Made by a program: the position numbers and the translations under genes
DNA from: an uncultured Bacteroidales bacterium
GTDB lineage: Bacteria > Bacteroidota > Bacteroidia > Bacteroidales > F082
Reading direction: 5' to 3'
Assembly: GCA_900317155.1 (NCBI GenBank)
Contig: ONFO01000008.1
Coordinates: 62,001-126,000, forward strand
DNA: 64,000 nucleotides
Part shown: positions 63,501-64,000 of the stretch, piece by piece
How the letters are laid out: each line of letters begins with the position of its first letter
How positions within the stretch are numbered: the stretch's first letter is position 1
Notes under the pieces: generated by a model
What the model was told of the DNA's origin: nothing
Database searches by the model: none
What the model saw: the letters and a program-made list of their open reading frames with translations, nothing else

Positions 63501-64000
63501 TAGCATGGCTGATCAGCTTGGTAAATGGAAGCAACCGTCAGACTCCTTCAAGCGATTTTTCGAATACGACGATTCAACAGACGAGTGATATCGACTTACA
63601 GAGGTATGTTTGGGTACCCATAGGCGCAAAAAAAACGGGTGCATCACAGTTTGCCGGAACTTACGACGGACAGGGTCATTTGATTGAGCATCTGGATATT
63701 GCCTATATCGGCGAAGGTGACCGCAGGTATGAGCGCGCCAATTATGGCTTGTTTGGCAGTGTGAATAACGGCGTCGTTGACCGTACCTTTGTCGTCAGTG
63801 GTTTCATCAGCCCCGTGGGCTCAGCTAACATTGGAGGTTTGGTGGGCTCCATGGAGGGCAGCTCCTCCTTGATAGCCAACAGTGAAGCTTCTGTCGACAT
63901 TTACTGTCCCGACAAGGAAAACTCAGAGAATGCTTCAGGTGGTTTGTTGGGCAACATGTTGGATGGCGAAATCCATTCTTCCATGGCTATGCCTATCTTC
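54575..64000 (+). CDS. Giant secreted repeat protein (GLUG/beta-helix type), 3' end outside window
   Basis: At least 3142 codons with no stop before the window edge. A signal peptide lies at about 16-31 (VLVMLLFAFFGANAQ). Residues about 230-310 fit a chitobiase/hexosaminidase C-terminal-like beta domain (VTIYYTLDGSMPDN). A GLUG-type segment follows (FDGQFHTISGL). From about residue 1080 to 2120 come dozens of repeats with the pattern GG.V...VYGGG or NVFGGG, which probably fold as a long beta-helix. Near the right edge GLUG motifs return (YGLFGSVNNG, NIGGLVGSMEG). Such proteins are cell-surface adhesins or glycan-binding proteins; sorting signals would lie beyond the window. Confidence 0.85.
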   Translation, partial: MRKVNTMNKELKCRMRVLVMLLFAFFGANAQSTDFSGYWSIANADGYSVGNVNNYYLVPARDPQVAHYADAYFNDQYCSNNGSGDYTGDHYGDPEKPFLTTHRNDTDAEPENLIWHVVSTGDGYYYIIHALTGKYVLYEPPYQSAVNRKSMHLQDTDSPSDDNKFEITGNLTGNINIRPFSLTTGNRYWNPATNNYNQYYANGGNYVHVGMIGVYNSATDTKSCWRFEEDVLEMPTFTVNEADKEVTIKNDHLDVTIYYTLDGSMPDNTSSSFAAPGGTVNIGPYRKVVKAVAYRDGVYTNVATIEVDFRVAQEISSLDEIVDTDGFYQLIADIDDASSHTTINSFTGRFDGQFHTISGLTQPMFGTVNNATVYNIVLKDVNIENHEGNTGAIACEINEGTCIYNCGILSGSVGGTGDTGGIVGLLTATTVQTIPDGFMPTRVINCYSYADITSAGEYAAGIVGNNMRGSTSQITNGRYNNLRTVVVNCMFYGDVLAGTNKAPVYGNKRLQNSTNGINNYNYFMVSATLDDEFTNINQYNCSWPVEERFLTRFEYYRNILNSNRRLCTWWITQRQYDDQSENDLNLMAKWVLDPSIAPYPILKPWGKYPSNINVDQNLVWDEASQTWKNRDNALPFQGKKLGTLSVTVKAGSHNSSAQDVVLALPILDMDTLHHDFSYAKVQLPYYNEQFGNPNATTHAEKYGNNYTDKVVTGWKITSVTEGTQGTFVENWESGYNFADRYCTEKDIYAVSGRVFAQGGYYYVPEGVTAITIEAYWGNAVYLHNKEHSIDRVNLGDNDFTPAGKFPATFNGQQVYADIKTAINSGLALEGSGTSAITVYDQALVLVGNLQHRNSGTVDILGWTNGNGNEEFATHNRPFTITSVDLDFDNEPDYCFEWQFSINTNRLNLHPIRFDFLPVPTLGMAIRKDGALQTIGTFVPRGHFEITETAFMHTGQFEYDTRDNYRKKESPVILNGGEFEQIVSSNSWNNNLGPLNRTKYFILGGHIWMKEFTPGKHGDMNAATRHCAVSVLGGEYERFCLSGVFLVNNHVHSTPDNPHCYTNGGKFGTMSGAGMEDIYGNVTFKIDHSLIGEFYGGGLNAARPVTGSIDVTINNSIVGKYCGGPFTGDMLEGTSVTTVANNTIFGQFYGGGNGGTNFNRNRQYNNGQAALNFVTEANWRGAGKFDDFTPLSYVSSDAGYQAQFEFELIDMSSGSANNVVMRTYRHEAQFTATEVREVNSTLTDCTVLQDFYGGGNLGKVTGNVTSTLLNTTIWGSAYGGGNSSDVPSFPIHDKESVVFPWRDLASINHAGSLDYVRDDGEIRYYKWIHDLPEGVTASTNNPAFQYEGGWYCYTEKDMTNLGSVGGNTILNVNGNSKIYGVREELDGGNAQTFYDGAAFGGGNESAVFGNSTVTVDGDDDILVSNVYGGGNVAITGGNSNVVIYNGTIGVANEDGVPYVGSGNVFGGGKGLFENENAGHVGVNTNVLITGGHVLRNVYGGSEYGNVGETNVLDNGIVVPDEDTGLSTITIDGGIVGLERSVDSIIEYPYGNVFGGGKGKLDPSFSMRTNVNRAQVNFNGGRIYGSVFGGGEVGHVLGNVEMNITDGFIGTYGYTDYDGSVFGGGLGADIDLAAGNVGGNVEVNVTGGTMLGSVYGGGRCGSVGFYLSPVDDTEHYGVIQDGDDHGYITVNITGGEIGHNASGENVPDYIGGYVYGGCKGIVEAPSATSIAEKMAYAKETTVNLFEENGHSPFIRGSVFGGSEDGHVRDNAHVNIFDGQVGGTELGNLTADGNSLYGNVYGGGRGWDQYYDEEEGKWRYCLTSGHVYGNAYVTITGGKVCRNVYGGGNLSSVGQYEVLLDEHGDPVLDENGNTQFVLDDDGEPIPVVGTGLAQIIISGGEIGNQSDEGRMHGNVFGSSRGMAGADFKELGCVHNTDVTIEGDAVVKGSVFGGGEDGHVNQNTKVTVNAGTIGVTEGDPFKGNVYGGGRGIDLDPNGATSPTAGLVKGHTRVYINGGNIINSVYGGGNMSLVGEERVVNVNGGLVKVNVFGGSKALPEGRVQLGMKTVNMRGGHVMGNVYGCNNNALDGDVDHPMDWTSFVNINGGEIDGNVFGAGYSCTVNGSVCVNIGKDAILNAPNKEYNLYYKDCGGDEPQYDPEGIEPTVSKLVIGNSVYGGSDFYGNNSNTNTWTDFIVSGYSNIYIDGTGYDTQGEGTNTEMSISGGLFGSSTHCESGAEGRHILLKNYGHRDDDGPNTEFTHATRTLKTIQRCGNLVIDHSNVNFSGMNDISGSGKRQYAVLKIDSTLYMANASGFVLGSPSVPAYMDSIRKVRSVHLKQASYSVYDVPFYPMLDDENHDYWEWIGIKGDSEADAHLYYYSDLQSGTPSALTFSQENVLVFKGDSRLWVRYHRKEKQGDNWVDMGQYYGELEGFFRMRSPFQPWGTESFAYARPKISEGNTDNTSDGGFLSYDTSYNFFTDLGDAFTNTHQHPYTNVLQFFKGDRIDYREWVIREFRGRRWYVDGTRGWGRDDMSKTDGWGLYPDMPKKTVTGAVTYDPSTQTGNFGGICSEEFVDQSLTQYNYDFQNDIIYVVGALSAEDESALLQGGSVVVEGETQTYPLKLYRYPGGHPLNWSRQFGNEAYYDLGDGTLDLTTTNEGLTHPDKNGPGANYGAMLMVQEGESITLDNVQMDGLHAHTQGDDTYFLIPGNYYPDPDLEPYPVADPPIDPSTLNIPAFAQDNVSKPMIVTQTDSELTLMGSTMNGTGVTKFGTILERGYNNTNADVWYTNSDYYDAEEDVHHGGAIYVNSTATVNVENLVTVTGNLQNLQIGSDPAEAIECNVYLPTFDKHLNIIGEMALDEGTSIGVTSPIRNIAPHFVHNTFSPVAVAFTQSQAESAWNFNNFHDDLDWFFSNKSYEMPRFTYYSTSIPDYAYPLTDPSQYINHFDPTTTLFFGWTWNNVVRSAPQDFALDAIDSPYDLAWLISLVNGSNRQTPSSDFSNTTIQQTSDIDLQRYVWVPIGAKKTGASQFAGTYDGQGHLIEHLDIAYIGEGDRRYERANYGLFGSVNNGVVDRTFVVSGFISPVGSANIGGLVGSMEGSSSLIANSEASVDIYCPDKENSENASGGLLGNMLDGEIHSSMAMPIF

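Overview
The window reads as a chromosomal segment of a member of the Bacteroidota, most likely order Bacteroidales. The support is the promoter style (TAnnTTTG boxes, several with a TTTG or TTG about 19-21 bp upstream), the frequent 'aaatttgca' start-region signature, the near absence of Shine-Dalgarno sequences, and the gene families present: split transketolase, GH109, DUF5106/TlpA-like protein, giant GLUG-type surface protein. I see no tRNA, rRNA, CRISPR array, integrase or transposase.

Region 1 (1-567) holds the 3' end of a TPM-domain protein and a repeat-rich spacer. Region 2 (568-25794) is a long one-strand accessory island built almost entirely from domains typical of bacterial conflict and immune signalling. 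In order it encodes: Macro-TIR; a tiny leader ORF; degenerate SIR2-TIR; nSTAND NTPase with one membrane segment and a YD/PDZ-like exterior; a secreted YD/PDZ-like protein; a two-TM TrkA-N/RyR channel-like protein; a soluble TrkA-N-like/RyR protein; FHA-TM-trypsin-like protease; a pseudokinase fragment; a small secreted protein; a truncated TIR; a 986-residue secreted protein; a caspase-like/DUF4062 protein; a degenerate TrkA-like/TPR remnant; a secreted TPR-CHAT peptidase; and a secreted PPC-domain protein closed by a clear terminator. Base composition changes sharply near 17440 and again near 22436, so an AT-rich block (986-residue protein and caspase) appears to lie inside an older, GC-richer operon.

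Region 3 (25933-35023) is a type I restriction-modification operon, hsdM-fic-hsdS-X-DUF2971-hsdR. Two AT-rich cargo genes sit between hsdS and hsdR, and a second copy of the 3' end of hsdS lies after the first cargo gene. Region 4 (35024-40296) is a second degenerate SIR2-TIR plus nSTAND module, here with a WD40-like exterior. Its promoter and its short leader ORF match those of the first module, so the two loci are paralogous defence cassettes.

Region 5 (40305-54402) is mostly ordinary chromosome: small basic protein, metallophosphoesterase, split transketolase, alkaline phosphatase lipoprotein, a glycosyltransferase gene broken by a frameshift, and a small amino-sugar locus (secreted hydrolase-like protein, GH109 lipoprotein, NahK-like kinase). 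It continues with a thioredoxin-fold protein, an EEP-family nuclease/phosphatase and a DMT-type transporter. Several palindromic elements lie here, some inside coding regions. Region 6 (54575-64000) is the open 5' part (at least 3142 codons) of a giant secreted repeat protein.

Working model (inference): the two STAND proteins and several single-TM or secreted partners sense something outside the inner membrane. They pass the signal to cytoplasmic TIR effectors likely to act on NAD or its derivatives, to an ADP-ribose-binding Macro domain, to TrkA-N/RyR nucleotide-binding proteins and to caspase-type proteases. The type I RM system with a Fic enzyme completes the defence region.
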